NCBI GenBank assembly: GCA_934678915.1
Contig: CAKUSF010000003.1
Location: forward strand, 1-48,101
Direction of reading: 5' to 3'
From: an uncultured Bacteroidales bacterium
Lineage (GTDB): Bacteria; Bacteroidota; Bacteroidia; Bacteroidales; UBA932
DNA length: 48,101 nucleotides
In this document: positions 34,646 to 43,247 of the stretch, piece after piece
Layout: each line of letters opens with the position of its first letter
Position numbering within the stretch: the first letter of the stretch is position 1
Made by a program: the position numbers and the translations under genes
The notes under the pieces: generated by a model
Told to the model about the DNA's origin: nothing
Databases searched by the model: none
The model's input: only the letters and a program-made list of their open reading frames with translations

Positions 34646-35755
34646 CTATTTTCTGTCACCCGGTACAAAATCATTCAGATAGCCCCTTATCCCAGTTTCG
34701 TTATTCCGGTGGATCATCGCACCGAACACTCCGACACCACCGGAGATGTTCGAATAGATGTTCTCCGTGTCGTACTCAAACAGGAAGTTGTCCTTGTTGA
34801 GATGCTTACGGTAAACATCCTTGAAGTAGTTGTCGGCCTCGTCGGAGAGAAAGTAAATGTCGTACAAACCACCTCGCTCCTGATACGGGCCGTTATAGTT
34901 CGACCACGAAGTCGGGAACGACCGTGCCAGAACAAAGGATATGTCCGTATATATCGGAGAATCTTTCAACTCTTCCTGTGTCTTTCCGCTATGGTAATAC
35001 TGGGGAATGTCGATGCGTACGAAGCCTTGATGCACATTTAGGTCGCCCATCATCAGAGGATACCAGCCAAGCTGCTCACGAAGCCACTTGGGCATCGCCT
35101 TGACCGAGTCTGCCGAGAAGCATGGAAGGTCTCTCACACGAAGGGAGGTAAGGTTGAAGTCATCTGCGCATAGGTGGCTGGTGGCTATGTATTTTTGATA
35201 GTCGTCACCCCATCCCTTGTCCTTTGGAAATGCCCATAGGTGACTGGCTTGAAGGCACGGATAACCATAACGAGGGCAGTCTGGGGAGCGGTCGAAAAGG
35301 CGCAGCTCGTAAGAATACATCAGATAGCCCTTCTTATGACGACCCTCGCTTGCATCATACCCTCTGCCATAGCAAGCCACGGTCACGTCAGCCGGGAACT
35401 TTGTGGATGCCTTAATGACTTGACCTTCCATCACTATCATTAAATTGTACTCTTTGCCGTATTCGGGTCTATACTCGCATTGCCAAAGGCCTTCTCCGAC
35501 ATAGTGAAACTTTCCCGCCCCAGCATAGCCGCACCTTAGAATCACCTCAGCGTCTTCGACTGGACGTCGGACTCCGTCCATCGAGGTCGGGGTGTAGTAC
35601 ATCTCCAATGTTTGGACGTCATCCTCCGTCAGTATGCAGTTCACCACCACCTGTGGTTCCTCACCAGCATCTAGGTCTATCGGCTCTATGCAGGACACTA
35701 ATACTGACGGCAGCATCGACACTAAAAACAAAATATTTATCAACCTTCTTTTCAT
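34646..35755 (-). CDS. DUF4249 lipoprotein, copy D2
   Basis: 369 residues with lipobox VLVSC (Cys22). The N-terminal EEPQVVVNCILTEDDVQTLE and PVEDAEVILRCG mark the DUF4249 family, whose genes usually sit next to a TonB-dependent receptor; a lid or ligand-binding role at the cell surface is inferred from that. Much of the sequence is near identical to the copy at 38870, with substitutions clustered in a few spots (for example near 35330-35380). It follows a short C13-type paralog by 17 bases and precedes the receptor. Confidence 0.88.
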   Translation of the reverse strand: MKRRLINILFLVSMLPSVLVSCIEPIDLDAGEEPQVVVNCILTEDDVQTLEMYYTPTSMDGVRRPVEDAEVILRCGYAGAGKFHYVGEGLWQCEYRPEYGKEYNLMIVMEGQVIKASTKFPADVTVACYGRGYDASEGRHKKGYLMYSYELRLFDRSPDCPRYGYPCLQASHLWAFPKDKGWGDDYQKYIATSHLCADDFNLTSLRVRDLPCFSADSVKAMPKWLREQLGWYPLMMGDLNVHQGFVRIDIPQYYHSGKTQEELKDSPIYTDISFVLARSFPTSWSNYNGPYQERGGLYDIYFLSDEADNYFKDVYRKHLNKDNFLFEYDTENIYSNISGGVGVFGAMIHRNNETGIRGYLNDFVPGDRK

Positions 35756-35772
35756 TGGTAAAAACGTCTGAC

Positions 35773-36288
35773 TTATGAAAGAGTCCTTCCTCCGCTAATA
35801 ACTACAGCCCAATTATTAGACGGATTCGTTACAGAAGCAGGGCGAATCGACATATGAACAGAAGAGGCCTTAGTATCATTTGATAATGACTCGATTTCGC
35901 ATTTAACCATATCATACTCAAAGGTATCAGGATATCCCCACTCCCATGAATCCATGTCTGCATTACCCGTATATGGATCAATATAGATATAAAGCCAATA
36001 GGGTCCGCTATTAGCTCTTGTGTCAGTGTTCATAAAAACCACCCATGAATCACGAGGGATCGTACCATAATGATTATAATACGTTTGGAACTTAGTCCCT
36101 TTTTTCACAATCGATTTACTTACATAAACCAAATCATACTCATCAATGTCCTCCTTGACAATTTCCAAGGCCTGCGCCTGGGTTATCGGAGATCCGTCAG
36201 GGTTGTACGGTTCCTCCTTACCCTCTTTTGTACAGGAAAGTAGTACTATCATGGCGGCAGCCAAAATTACGAACGTGATTCTTTTCAT
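35773..36288 (-). CDS. prodomain-only C13-type lipoprotein, copy A2
   Basis: 171 residues, lipobox VLLSC (Cys19). Residues about 25-45 (PYNPDGSPITQAQALEIVKE) and YWLYIYIDPYTGNADMDSWE look like a PepSY-like prodomain shared with the full-length proteases. The protease domain begins (NNWAVVISGG) but stops 5 residues later. After the TAA, the frame continues for six codons (V-R-R-F-Y-Q) identical in protein sequence and almost in DNA to the end of the full-length gene at 39982, so this is an internal-deletion derivative. It lacks both catalytic motifs. It may be a free prodomain (inhibitor) or a decaying copy. Confidence 0.7.
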   Translation of the reverse strand: MKRITFVILAAAMIVLLSCTKEGKEEPYNPDGSPITQAQALEIVKEDIDEYDLVYVSKSIVKKGTKFQTYYNHYGTIPRDSWVVFMNTDTRANSGPYWLYIYIDPYTGNADMDSWEWGYPDTFEYDMVKCEIESLSNDTKASSVHMSIRPASVTNPSNNWAVVISGGRTLS

Positions 36289-36321
36289 ATATCCAAGTTT
36301 TAATATTTATTCAAGCGCCTG

Positions 36322-36975
36322 TCAAACTCTGCCGACAACACCGTCCGACATCAAGACTAAAATACGATCTCTCCTATAGTTGTAAACTTTTCGAAGACAT
36401 TTATAGACCTCCGAGCAGTCATTCCAATAACGCTCATAATTGAATTCTGTATTTGCGCCACCACTAATGATAACAGCCCAATTGCTTGACTCTGAAGTCG
36501 CAGCCTTAGTCTGCATTAATGATACAGAATAGAACGATTGTTTATCACTCAAGGCATACTTGTCTTGATCATTTTTAACGCATTCAAAGTCTATTTTTTC
36601 TTTATTAGGGAGTCCCCACTCCCAAGAGTAATCATCGGCATTACCCGTGTAAGCGTCAACATAAATATATAGCCATTTCTGGCCTCCATTTGCCCTTGGA
36701 TCCGAATCAATCATCACTATCCAAGAATCATGACGAACTTCCACCATTCTCGAAACTGACAAAGACGGCTTGAAACTTGTTCCTTTCTTCACAATAGACT
36801 TTGTGACATAAACCAGTTCATACTCATTAATGTCCTCCTTGACAATTTCCAAGGCCTGCGCCTGAGTTATCGGGGATCCGTCAGGGTTGTACGGTCCCTC
36901 ATTGTTTTCCTTCTCTTTGGTGCAGGAAATCGCCATCATGGCGACAGCTAAAACAAACGATAATATTCTTTTCAT
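36322..36975 (-). CDS. truncated C13-type lipoprotein, copy B2
   Basis: 217 residues, lipobox AISC (Cys18). It keeps the PepSY-like prodomain and the first part of the C13 domain (NWAVIISGGANTEFNYERYW to RRDRILVLMSDG), then ends in GVVGRV. The catalytic His-Gly and Cys lie beyond this point in full-length copies, so it cannot be an active protease. Its last 90 bases and the spacer to the next gene are almost identical to copy B1 (41785), pointing to a recent duplication. Possibly an inhibitor or decoy; otherwise a pseudogene. Confidence 0.68.
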   Translation of the reverse strand: MKRILSFVLAVAMMAISCTKEKENNEGPYNPDGSPITQAQALEIVKEDINEYELVYVTKSIVKKGTSFKPSLSVSRMVEVRHDSWIVMIDSDPRANGGQKWLYIYVDAYTGNADDYSWEWGLPNKEKIDFECVKNDQDKYALSDKQSFYSVSLMQTKAATSESSNWAVIISGGANTEFNYERYWNDCSEVYKCLRKVYNYRRDRILVLMSDGVVGRV

Positions 36976-37026
36976 ACGTTCAAATTTATTATGTTACTAT
37001 CCTTTATTCTGTTAGAGATAACTTCA

Positions 37027-38802
37027 TCATTGGTTAAAATGGTTAACTATTGTCGTGCTACCACCTAATGGGTTCACAAATGACACGGAAACTGCATACT
37101 CATCCGGAATTTCACCAGTCGTCACAAAATTCATGATGTGCGTGGAAGCATCTATGACCTCATACTCCGCACCGTCTATCATCCATTCGTAGGATGACAC
37201 ATCAGGGCAGCCAAAAGGCAGTGAGAAAGTGCCGGAGGACAGCGAACCTCCTATCAGACCATTAGTGTGATGGATTCCGGACTCCCAAAGATAGACATCC
37301 TGTCTGAAGGAATATGTCTTGAACGATGTGCTCACCTCCGCCTTGACATAATCTTCAACCATCGGTGACTCACAGATCTTCCTCACACGCACCGACGACG
37401 GGGACACGGGATCTATAGACATATTCCCGCTACGCATCGTTGTCCAATCTATAGTACAGGAGGCAGGCAGATTGGACAGGCTAGCGGAATACACCTCACC
37501 AGATGTCATGTGCAATGGCGGATTGGAGAACACCGGATAGCCGAACTCCTCGCCTGACAAACCGTACTTCTCTCCCATGGGACTCGGTCTGGATGCATAT
37601 TGAGGAATCTCGTCTTTTTCATCCTTATCCTGGGAATAGCGGAATATTTCCTCCGCGGAAACCCCGTCATAGCCGTTTAGGTCAGCATTGACTATTGCCC
37701 CGTCCGGAGTATTCCCTGCAGCAGCGCTTACCCAATGATAGAGGAATTCATCATATTCTCCATTCTCCATTGCAAATGAGTATTCATTACCAGCTGACGC
37801 TGTAGCTACGGAAATATTATCACATGCTGACAATAATGGAGCAATAACTCCACCACTAAAGCACTGTCCTAGAACAACATGTTTTCTTGATGAAGAATTG
37901 ATTTTCTTTAACTCCATGGCAAAATCATCGGCCATTATCATAGTGTTGTTCCATAAGCAAATAGATGATTTGCCATTATGTATGTCACCGTGATCTGTCA
38001 CATAGACAAGAACTTGCTCGTCAGATGACACATTGCTTTCAAGATAATCGAACACTTTGGAGATATTTGATTTTGTGGCAGAATAGTTGATGTCATCAAT
38101 GCCATCACCATCCAAATCTTGCGGAGAGGACGAGTATGTCTCCGTGCGACTATCATATCTATCAATCGCGTCAGATTTTCCATCAGACATAATGACAATA
38201 ATACGATCATCGCGATAGTTATAGATATTACGTAAACATTTGTAAATGATAGAGCAATCATTCCAATAACGACTATAGTTCGATTCTGGGTTTGATCCTC
38301 CACTAATAATTACTGCCCAATTATTAGACTCCATAGGGATTGATTCCTCCTGAATTCTGTTTATATGTAATTCCGATCTATAGGAAGTCTTCGTACTCTT
38401 TCCAGACCATACATTCTTAATGCATTCATATTCAATATTATTTCTAGGCAACGCCCATTCCCATGAATCCACATCAGAGTCACCGGAATATGCATTAACA
38501 TAAATATAAAGCCATTTTGAGCCTCCATTTTGCAAAGGATTTGAATCAATCATTATTATCCAAGAATCACATGGAACAATACCATAACGTTCATTGAATG
38601 TTGCAAACTTAGTGTTCTTCTTTATTATAGTTTTACTACAATAAACCAAATCATACTGATCAATGTCCTCCTTGACAATTTCCAAGGCTTGAGCCTGAGT
38701 AATCGGGGACCCGTCAGGGTTGTACGGTTCCTCCTTACCCTCTTTGGTGCAGGATATCGCCACCATGGCGGCAGCCAAAACAAACGGCAATATTCTTTTC
38801 AT
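37027..38802 (-). CDS. C13 legumain-like protease lipoprotein, copy C2
   Basis: 591 residues. Cys18 lies in a lipobox (VAISC). Residues about 25-118 form a PepSY-like prodomain. The C13 (clan CD) domain runs about 161-400: NNWAVIISGG, DRIIVIMSDG (199-208), a DLDGDGIDD metal-binding-like loop (229-237), VTDHGD with His271-Gly272, and GQCFSGG with Cys314. Residues 410-591 look like beta-sandwich (Ig-like) domains. Clan CD members cut after Asn/Asp or Arg/Lys; specificity here is unknown. It probably acts at the cell surface or periplasm, and the prodomain may keep it inactive until processed. It lies between D1 and B2. Confidence 0.82.
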   Translation of the reverse strand: MKRILPFVLAAAMVAISCTKEGKEEPYNPDGSPITQAQALEIVKEDIDQYDLVYCSKTIIKKNTKFATFNERYGIVPCDSWIIMIDSNPLQNGGSKWLYIYVNAYSGDSDVDSWEWALPRNNIEYECIKNVWSGKSTKTSYRSELHINRIQEESIPMESNNWAVIISGGSNPESNYSRYWNDCSIIYKCLRNIYNYRDDRIIVIMSDGKSDAIDRYDSRTETYSSSPQDLDGDGIDDINYSATKSNISKVFDYLESNVSSDEQVLVYVTDHGDIHNGKSSICLWNNTMIMADDFAMELKKINSSSRKHVVLGQCFSGGVIAPLLSACDNISVATASAGNEYSFAMENGEYDEFLYHWVSAAAGNTPDGAIVNADLNGYDGVSAEEIFRYSQDKDEKDEIPQYASRPSPMGEKYGLSGEEFGYPVFSNPPLHMTSGEVYSASLSNLPASCTIDWTTMRSGNMSIDPVSPSSVRVRKICESPMVEDYVKAEVSTSFKTYSFRQDVYLWESGIHHTNGLIGGSLSSGTFSLPFGCPDVSSYEWMIDGAEYEVIDASTHIMNFVTTGEIPDEYAVSVSFVNPLGGSTTIVNHFNQ

Positions 38803-38869
38803 ACGTTCAAATTTATTCTATAATTACATGTTACATAACTACGAATATAATGCTTTTTATACTATAATT

Positions 38870-39985
38870 CTACTCCTGTTCGTTGTCATTCTGTACAAAA
38901 TCATTCAGGTAGCCCCTTATCCCAGTTTCGTTGTTCCGGTGAATCATCGCACCGAACACTCCGACACCACCGGAGATGTTCGAATAGATGTTTTCAGTGT
39001 CGTACTCAAACAGGAAATTGTCCTTGTTGAGATGCTTACGGTAAACATCCTTGAAGTAGCTGTCTGCTTCGTCCGATAGAATGTAGATATCATACAAACC
39101 ACCCGGTTCTTGATACGGGCCTTCATAGTTCGACCACGAAGTCGGGAACGAACGTGCCAGAACAAAGGATATGTCAGTATATATCGGGGAATCTTTCAGC
39201 TCTTCCTGTGTCTTTCCGCTATGGTAATACTGGGGAATGTCGATGCGGACAAAGCCTTGATGCACATTTAGGTCGCCCATCTTAAGAGGATACCAGCCCA
39301 ATTCCTCACGAAGCCACTTGCGCATCGCCTTGAGCGAGTCTGCCGAGAAGCATGGAAGGTCTCTCACACGAAGGGAGGTAAGGTTGAAGTCATCAGCGCA
39401 AAGGTGGCTAGTGGCTATGTATTTCTGGTAGTCGTCACCCCATCCCTTGTCCTTAGGAAATGCCCACAGGTGACTGGCTTGAAGGCACGGATAACCATAA
39501 CGAGGGCAGTCTGGGGAGCGGTCGAAAAGGCGCAGCTCGTATGAGTACATTAGGTAGTTTATCCTATGACGTCCTTCACCGATGTTACGTCTTCGACCAT
39601 AGCAGGCCACAGTCACGTCAGCCGGGAACTTTGTGGATGCCTTAAGGACTTGACCTTTCATCACTATCATTAAATTGTACTCTTTGCCATATTCGGGTCT
39701 ATACTCGCATTGCCATAGGCCTTCTCCTACATAGTGAAACTTTCCAGCACCGGCATAGCCGCACCTTAGAATCACCTCAGCGTCTTCGACCGGACGGCGG
39801 ACTCCGTCTATCGAGGTCGGGGTGTAGTACATCTCCAATGTCTGGACGTCATCCTCCGTCAGTATGCAGTTCACCACCACCTGTGGTTCCTCACCAGCAT
39901 CTAGGTCTATCGGCTCTATGCAGGACACCGAGACTGACGGCAGCAGCAACACTAAAAACAAAATATTTATCAATCTTCTTTTCAT
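38870..39985 (-). CDS. DUF4249 lipoprotein, copy D1
   Basis: 371 residues, lipobox VSVSC (Cys22). The sequence is a near duplicate of the copy at 34646 in both protein and DNA, ending in QNDNEQE instead of GDRK. Its ATG overlaps the stop of the upstream full-length C13 gene by 4 bases (ATGA), so the protease and this lipoprotein are translationally coupled. No TonB receptor follows this copy; the next gene is another protease. Confidence 0.88.
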   Translation of the reverse strand: MKRRLINILFLVLLLPSVSVSCIEPIDLDAGEEPQVVVNCILTEDDVQTLEMYYTPTSIDGVRRPVEDAEVILRCGYAGAGKFHYVGEGLWQCEYRPEYGKEYNLMIVMKGQVLKASTKFPADVTVACYGRRRNIGEGRHRINYLMYSYELRLFDRSPDCPRYGYPCLQASHLWAFPKDKGWGDDYQKYIATSHLCADDFNLTSLRVRDLPCFSADSLKAMRKWLREELGWYPLKMGDLNVHQGFVRIDIPQYYHSGKTQEELKDSPIYTDISFVLARSFPTSWSNYEGPYQEPGGLYDIYILSDEADSYFKDVYRKHLNKDNFLFEYDTENIYSNISGGVGVFGAMIHRNNETGIRGYLNDFVQNDNEQE

Positions 39986-41751
39986 TGGTAAAAACGTCTT
40001 ACGATTGTCGTTCCGCTGCCCAACGGATTCTCGAATGACACAGAAACCGCATATTCCTCTGGGGCCTCGCCCGTCAACACAAAATCAATGAAATGAGCAC
40101 TGCTGTTGATAGCTTCATACTCCACTCCATCTATCATCCATTCATAAGATGTCACATCCGAACAATTGAACGGTAGGGAAAAAGTACCTCCACTTAAGGA
40201 ACCTCCGATCAACGTCTCCGTGAAGTTAATCCCTGATTCCCACAAATAAATGTCAGACTTGAATGAATAGGTCTTAAATGATGTGGTAAGATCGACCTTG
40301 ACCTGATCTTCGGCCATGGCATCTTCTGTATTTTTAAACGCTCGGACTGAACTCTGGGTGTTTTGCCTAAAATAGACACTTTTTTTATTTGATGACCACG
40401 CTGTTGTGTATGTTCTCGGCAGGTTCGACAGTTCGAAAAGATATCCTTCTGCGTTCGATGTCAAATGTCGAGACTCAGCGGTAAAGACAGGATAGCCGAA
40501 CTCCTCGCCTGACAAACCGTACTTCTCTCCCATGGGACTCGGGCTGGATGCATATTGAGGAATCTCGTCTTTTTCATCCTTATCCTGGGAATAGCGGAAT
40601 ATTTCCTCCGCGGAGACTCCGTCATAGCCGTTTAGGTCAGCATTGACTATTGCCCCGTCCGGAGTCTTACCTGCAGCAGCACTTATCCAATGATAGAGAA
40701 ACTCGTCATATAACAAGTCACTGTTGGCCCATGATTTTTGTTCCGCTGAAGAGGCTGTGGCAATTGAAATATTATGACAAGAAGACAGTGGTCCAACGAA
40801 TCCTCCACTATAACACTGGCCAAGGACAACATGTTTTCTAGAGGTCTTATTGACCTTGCTTATTTCATTAGCGAACTCAACAGCTGAAATTTCCGAACCA
40901 TTCCACAAGGTTATATAAGACTCATTGTTATACCGGCTACCATGATCAGTCACAAAAACTAAAACCTGCTCACTCTGGCTCACATGATCGCGAAGATAAT
41001 TAAATACTGTTGATATGTTTGATTTCGTGGCAGAATAATTCACATCATTGGCTCCATCATCATCTAAATCTAACGGAGAAGACATATAGGTCCCGTCATT
41101 CATTATGCGATCTAGATTCTGCGAAGTTCCATCAGACATCAATACGAAAATTCTATCCTTTCTATAGTTATATACTTGCCTTAGAGATTTATATATCGCA
41201 GAGCAATTGTTCCAATAGCGTTCATAATTTGAATCAAGATTAGCCCCTCCACTGATAATTACCGCCCAGTTGTTTGACACATTCACAGAAGACATTGACT
41301 TAACGACAACATGCGCACAAGTCAATGATGATGTTTTACTCTTTGCCTGCTTAACTAAATTATATTTAACCACATCACAGTCAATCCCTTCAGGCATGCC
41401 CCATTCCCAAGAATCCTTGTCAGCTTTACCCGTATATGGATCAATATATATATACAGCCAATAGGCTCCACTGTTTGCCCGCGGTTCTGTGTTTATAACA
41501 ACCATCCAAGCATCACAAGGGACAATACCATCATGGTGCGAATATGATGTAAACTTTGTTCCTTTCTTCACAATCGATTTACTAACATAGACCACATCAT
41601 ACTCATCAATGTCCTCCTTGACAATTTCCAAGGCCTGCGCCTGGGTTATCGGGGACCCGTCAGGATTGTACGGTTCCTCTTTACTCTCTTTGGTACAGGA
41701 AAGTAGTACTATCATGGCGGCAGCCAAAATTACGAACGTGATTCTTTTCAT
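39982..41751 (-). CDS. C13 legumain-like protease lipoprotein, copy C1
   Basis: 589 residues, lipobox VLLSC (Cys19), PepSY-like prodomain to about residue 118, then the C13 domain: NNWAVIISGG, DRIFVLMSDG (199-208), DLDDDGAND metal-like loop (228-236), VTDHGS with His270-Gly271, and GQCYSGG with Cys313. The C-terminal about 180 residues form beta-sandwich-like modules, nearly identical to C2 around EEFGYPVF but divergent elsewhere. The stop overlaps the DUF4249 D1 start. Active-site motifs are intact, so it is expected to be a functional cysteine protease; target unknown. Confidence 0.82.
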   Translation of the reverse strand: MKRITFVILAAAMIVLLSCTKESKEEPYNPDGSPITQAQALEIVKEDIDEYDVVYVSKSIVKKGTKFTSYSHHDGIVPCDAWMVVINTEPRANSGAYWLYIYIDPYTGKADKDSWEWGMPEGIDCDVVKYNLVKQAKSKTSSLTCAHVVVKSMSSVNVSNNWAVIISGGANLDSNYERYWNNCSAIYKSLRQVYNYRKDRIFVLMSDGTSQNLDRIMNDGTYMSSPLDLDDDGANDVNYSATKSNISTVFNYLRDHVSQSEQVLVFVTDHGSRYNNESYITLWNGSEISAVEFANEISKVNKTSRKHVVLGQCYSGGFVGPLSSCHNISIATASSAEQKSWANSDLLYDEFLYHWISAAAGKTPDGAIVNADLNGYDGVSAEEIFRYSQDKDEKDEIPQYASSPSPMGEKYGLSGEEFGYPVFTAESRHLTSNAEGYLFELSNLPRTYTTAWSSNKKSVYFRQNTQSSVRAFKNTEDAMAEDQVKVDLTTSFKTYSFKSDIYLWESGINFTETLIGGSLSGGTFSLPFNCSDVTSYEWMIDGVEYEAINSSAHFIDFVLTGEAPEEYAVSVSFENPLGSGTTIVRRFYQ

Positions 41752-41784
41752 ATATCCAAGTTTTAATATTTATTCAAGCGCCTG

Positions 41785-42438
41785 TCAAACTCTGCCGACA
41801 ACACCGTCCGACATCAAGACTAAAATACGATCTCTCCTATAGTTGTAAACATCCCGAAGACATTTATAGACCTCCGAACAGTCATTCCAATAACGCTCAT
41901 AATTATATGAAAGATTCCTTCCTCCGCTGATTATGACTGCCCAATTATTTGATAATAGTGACGTTGATTTTGTTTGTGATAATCCTTGTAAAGAAGGTCT
42001 GTTGGATGACATCGAACCATCTGTTTTTATCAACTCACTCAAATTATTCTTCACACAAACGTACTCAAACCCTTCCGGCCAACCCCACTCCCAGGAGTCC
42101 TTATCGGAGTTTCCAGAATAAGCATCAACATAGATATATAAATATTTTCGTCCTCCACTTGCCCATGGATCCGTGTCTATTATAACCACCCATGATTCAC
42201 AGAGAACCGCACTATTATGTCCAAAAAAAGTATCAATTTTAGTTCCTTTATCTACAATTGACTTACTAATAAACACCAAATCATACTCATCAATGTCCTC
42301 CTTGACAATTTCCAAGGCCTGCGCCTGGGTTATCGGTGACCCGTCAGGGTTGTACGGTCCCTCATTGTTTTCCTTCTCTTTGGTGCAGGAAATCGCTATC
42401 ATGGCGGCAGCCAAAACAAACGATAATATTCTTCTCAT
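41785..42438 (-). CDS. truncated C13-type lipoprotein, copy B1
   Basis: 217 residues, lipobox AISC (Cys18), PepSY-like prodomain, and the first part of the C13 domain ending RRDRILVLMSDGVVGRV, the same end as copy B2. No catalytic His or Cys. The spacer to the downstream gene (GTTTGACAGGCGCTTGAATA onward) is shared with the B2-A2 junction. Middle residues (about 55-165) differ from B2, while both ends are conserved, a mosaic typical of gene conversion. Confidence 0.68.
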   Translation of the reverse strand: MRRILSFVLAAAMIAISCTKEKENNEGPYNPDGSPITQAQALEIVKEDIDEYDLVFISKSIVDKGTKIDTFFGHNSAVLCESWVVIIDTDPWASGGRKYLYIYVDAYSGNSDKDSWEWGWPEGFEYVCVKNNLSELIKTDGSMSSNRPSLQGLSQTKSTSLLSNNWAVIISGGRNLSYNYERYWNDCSEVYKCLRDVYNYRRDRILVLMSDGVVGRV

Positions 42439-42536
42439 ACATTCAAGCGTTAATTATTTATCTCAATCTACAATAATCTGGTCTCACAACAACGGACAGA
42501 AAACATCTTGATAACTTCGCTTCATTGGTAAAAATG

Positions 42537-43061
42537 TCATACGTATGAAAGATTCTTCCCTCCACTGATAATCACCGCCCAATTATCCGATGAAGAATCA
42601 GAAACTGAGGCATGGACAACCGGAACACTAGAAAGAAGAGCGATGGATTCATCATTCACCGATGATCCAATTTCGCATTTTACCAAATCACACTCAAAGC
42701 TATCTGGTTCTCCCCATTCCCAAGAATCCATGTCCGCATTACCCGTATACGGATCTATGTAGATATATAGCCAAAACCGACCGCTGTTCGCCAAAGGTTC
42801 AGTGTTAATGATAACGATCCATGACTTGCGAAGGACTGTGCCTTCATGTCCATCCCATGTCCGAAATTTCGTACCTTTCTTAACAATCGATTTACTTACA
42901 CAAACAAAATCATACTCATCAATGTCCTCCTTGACAATTTCCAAGGCCTGCGCCTGAGTAATCGGGGACCCGTCAGGGTTGTACGGTTCCTCTTTACTCT
43001 CTTTGGTACAAGATATCGCCACCATGGCGATGGCCAAGACAAACGGTAATATTCTTTTCAT
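42537..43061 (-). CDS. prodomain-only C13-type lipoprotein, copy A1
   Basis: 174 residues, lipobox AISC (Cys18), first gene of the array. It holds the PepSY-like prodomain and stops at NWAVIISGGKNLSYV. The bases after the SYV codons (GTATGACATTTTTACCAATG) align with the end of the full-length C1 gene, so everything between is deleted; an A-to-T change gives the TGA stop. The same architecture in A2 means either an old deletion copied by cassette duplication or repeated formation. A strong promoter lies upstream, so this prodomain protein should be the most expressed. Confidence 0.7.
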   Translation of the reverse strand: MKRILPFVLAIAMVAISCTKESKEEPYNPDGSPITQAQALEIVKEDIDEYDFVCVSKSIVKKGTKFRTWDGHEGTVLRKSWIVIINTEPLANSGRFWLYIYIDPYTGNADMDSWEWGEPDSFECDLVKCEIGSSVNDESIALLSSVPVVHASVSDSSSDNWAVIISGGKNLSYV

Positions 43062-43119
43062 ACGTTCAAATTTATTATGCTACTATCTTTGTTAGTGATA
43101 ACTTATGGTTAAATATTCA

Positions 43120-43150
43120 CAAACATAGTCATTATTTCTTGATTGAGCAA
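43120..43150 (-). promoter_or_regulatory. promoter of the C13/DUF4249/TonB array
   Basis: On the minus strand TTG (43150-43148), 20 bases, TATGTTTG (43127-43120) fits the Bacteroidota consensus. The start would be near 43113, with a leader of about 50 bases. Part of that leader (ATAATAAATTTGAACGTATG) recurs before B2 and, less fully, before C2. A small palindrome GATTGAGCAATC (43141-43152) overlaps the -33 region and could bind a regulator. Confidence 0.6.
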
Positions 43151-43211
43151 TCAGGTGCGATGCAAAATGTTAATTTATTGTTACAACGGTAAGTTTGACA
43201 TCATTTTTGAT

Positions 43212-43219
43212 TAACTTTG
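43212..43219 (+). promoter_or_regulatory. -7 element of the nucleoside kinase gene
   Basis: TAACTTTG fits TAnnTTTG, 28 bases before the ATG. TTTG at 43194-43197 is too close (14 bases) to be a standard -33. It is divergent from the array promoter. Confidence 0.45.
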
Positions 43220-43247
43220 AGAGATTTCTTTTAACGAATAAACGAAA

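Noticed and set aside
42484..42525. 13-codon frame beginning MKRS after A1 as a remnant of a third DUF4249 gene
   Set aside because: Only the first three residues match, and the same bases resemble the C2-B2 junction (CCAATGA then GAAGTTATC), so descent from DUF4249 is not supported.
35773..43061. CRISPR or phage array as the explanation for the repeated DNA
   Set aside because: Repeated units are kilobase-long protein genes with lipoprotein signals; no short repeats with unique spacers, integrase or phage genes are seen.
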